Below the pieces are notes generated by a model. It was given only the letters and a program-made list of their open reading frames with translations, searched no databases and had not been told where the DNA came from. Shown here one piece after another: positions 63,316-64,000 of a stretch of DNA of 64,000 nt (the stretch's first letter is position 1; each line of letters starts with the position of its first letter). Origin of the DNA: Caloramator sp. mosi_1 (GTDB lineage Bacteria; Bacillota; Clostridia; Clostridiales; Caloramatoraceae); NCBI RefSeq assembly GCF_028622835.1, contig NZ_CP117677.1:2590820-2654819 (forward strand). Reading direction: 5' to 3'. Both the position numbers and the translations under genes were made by a program.

Positions 63316-64000
63316 GGTTAATTTCATTAAGCAGTGTATTGAACAGAGTGTCCTTTGTGTTTTTGTTTTATTTTCTATTATTACGCTAAATAGGGTTGAA
63401 ATACTTTTTATATATACTATATTTGTGGTTAGTCTTTTTACTATAAAGGATTTAAACTTTATATTTTTCTATCCTTTTATGCTTCTACCTGTATTTTTTA
63501 TAGAAACACTCAAACTCTGTTCTTTTTACTGGCTGCTTCTATAATGCTAAATTGGCTTTTAAAAAATAAAAAAGCTTTACAGACTACTACTATTTTAAGG
63601 ACTACTTTAAAACTGCCAACAGATTAATTTTTGCCTCTCTTTTTATACATCTTATTGTATATATGACATTTAAGGACATAAGCTTTTATTGCAGTCTTTT
63701 TTAATATTTTATGCTGTGACATCTGTCCTTTTGCTAAGAACGCTGAGGGTATTATCTATTGAAGGTGAAGCAAAAATTAGTAGCTTCAATGTATTCTTTA
63801 TGTCTTCTGTTCTTTTGCTCTCAGTTATTTTATCCATACCACAGATTAGAGGAATACTGTTTAAACTACTATTCTATTTATACTACTACACAACTTTATC
63901 TATAGCCTATGCAGCTGCATTTTTAATTTTCTCCTTTGCTAAGATATTTACATTGATTTTTGGAAAAGTAGATTTTAAGTTTAATCTTGATAATTTACCG
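63296..64000 (+). CDS. Polytopic membrane protein of the MoxR-DUF58 operon, cut by the window edge (frameshifted)
   Basis: At least 230 residues, nearly all hydrophobic: ILFIYTIFVVSLFTIKDLNF, FYPFMLLPVFFIETLKL, then in other frames LIFASLFIHLIVYMTFKDI, VLLLSVILSIPQIRGILFKL and AYAAAFLIFSFAKIFTLIFG. In MoxR-DUF58 operons the third gene usually encodes a transglutaminase-like membrane protein; the catalytic domain would lie beyond 64000, so this is inference from context. The start is uncertain; a TTG at 63296 overlaps the DUF58 gene by 20 bases. Breaks are near 63540, 63600 and 63690. Confidence 0.6.

Overview
The window is AT-rich (roughly 30% GC by eye), with strong GGAGG-type ribosome binding sites and a clearly clostridial gene set: SpoIID and GerS-type sporulation/germination proteins, cell-wall-binding repeat 2 (CWB2) surface proteins, a split transketolase, a DUF6514 protein, EndoA/EndoAI and BmrCD-like ABC exporters. 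It fits a Clostridiaceae/Clostridia chromosome; a Caloramator-like genus is a guess. Many genes that should be intact (ftsE, ftsX, alr, nnrD, acpS, tkt, galE, pgcA, murJ) are cut by single-base indels, mostly in homopolymer runs. I read these as probable base-calling errors and annotate whole genes across the breaks.

Layout. Positions 1-7,100 (minus strand) hold an O-antigen-ligase-like protein, an ISL3 element inserted in a terminator loop, and two CWB2-anchored wall proteins (SpoIID/LytB type and an amidase). Positions 7,400-32,700 (minus strand, read right to left) are one large surface-polysaccharide locus: TPR protein, Wzz-like and BY-kinase regulators, then dehydratase, aminotransferase, phosphoglycosyl transferase and acetyltransferase (the four activities of a UDP-bacillosamine pathway), four glycosyltransferases, galE, two polymerase/ligase proteins, a MurJ/Wzx-type flippase, pgcA, galU and a sigma factor, interrupted by an IS66 element and a ugd remnant. 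Positions 32,700-36,900 hold a complete DDE insertion sequence, rplY and a damaged IS607 element. Positions 37,000-55,200 carry housekeeping genes: speA, a VanZ protein, an M23 hydrolase with ftsEX, a YitT protein, transketolase, EndoAI-EndoA, alr-gerS-nnrD-acpS, DUF6514, a cupin behind a structured RNA, Phd-Doc and a YyaL-type protein. Positions 55,200-64,000 hold an Rpn nuclease, a BmrCD-like ABC exporter pair behind a leader-peptide attenuator, CapA, and a MoxR-DUF58-membrane protein operon.

The least explained signals are two repeat families placed at the 3' ends of genes. One is a 25-bp element around GTGCCACCCAGGTGAAATGT, present as half-sites, palindromes and a decayed 42-bp-period array, and in places it supplies C-terminal codons. 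The other is an exactly phased 11-bp array in the bacillosamine genes. Also notable are the three-state attenuator at 56,245-56,390 and a pseudoknotted, ωRNA-like RNA at 51,847-52,085.
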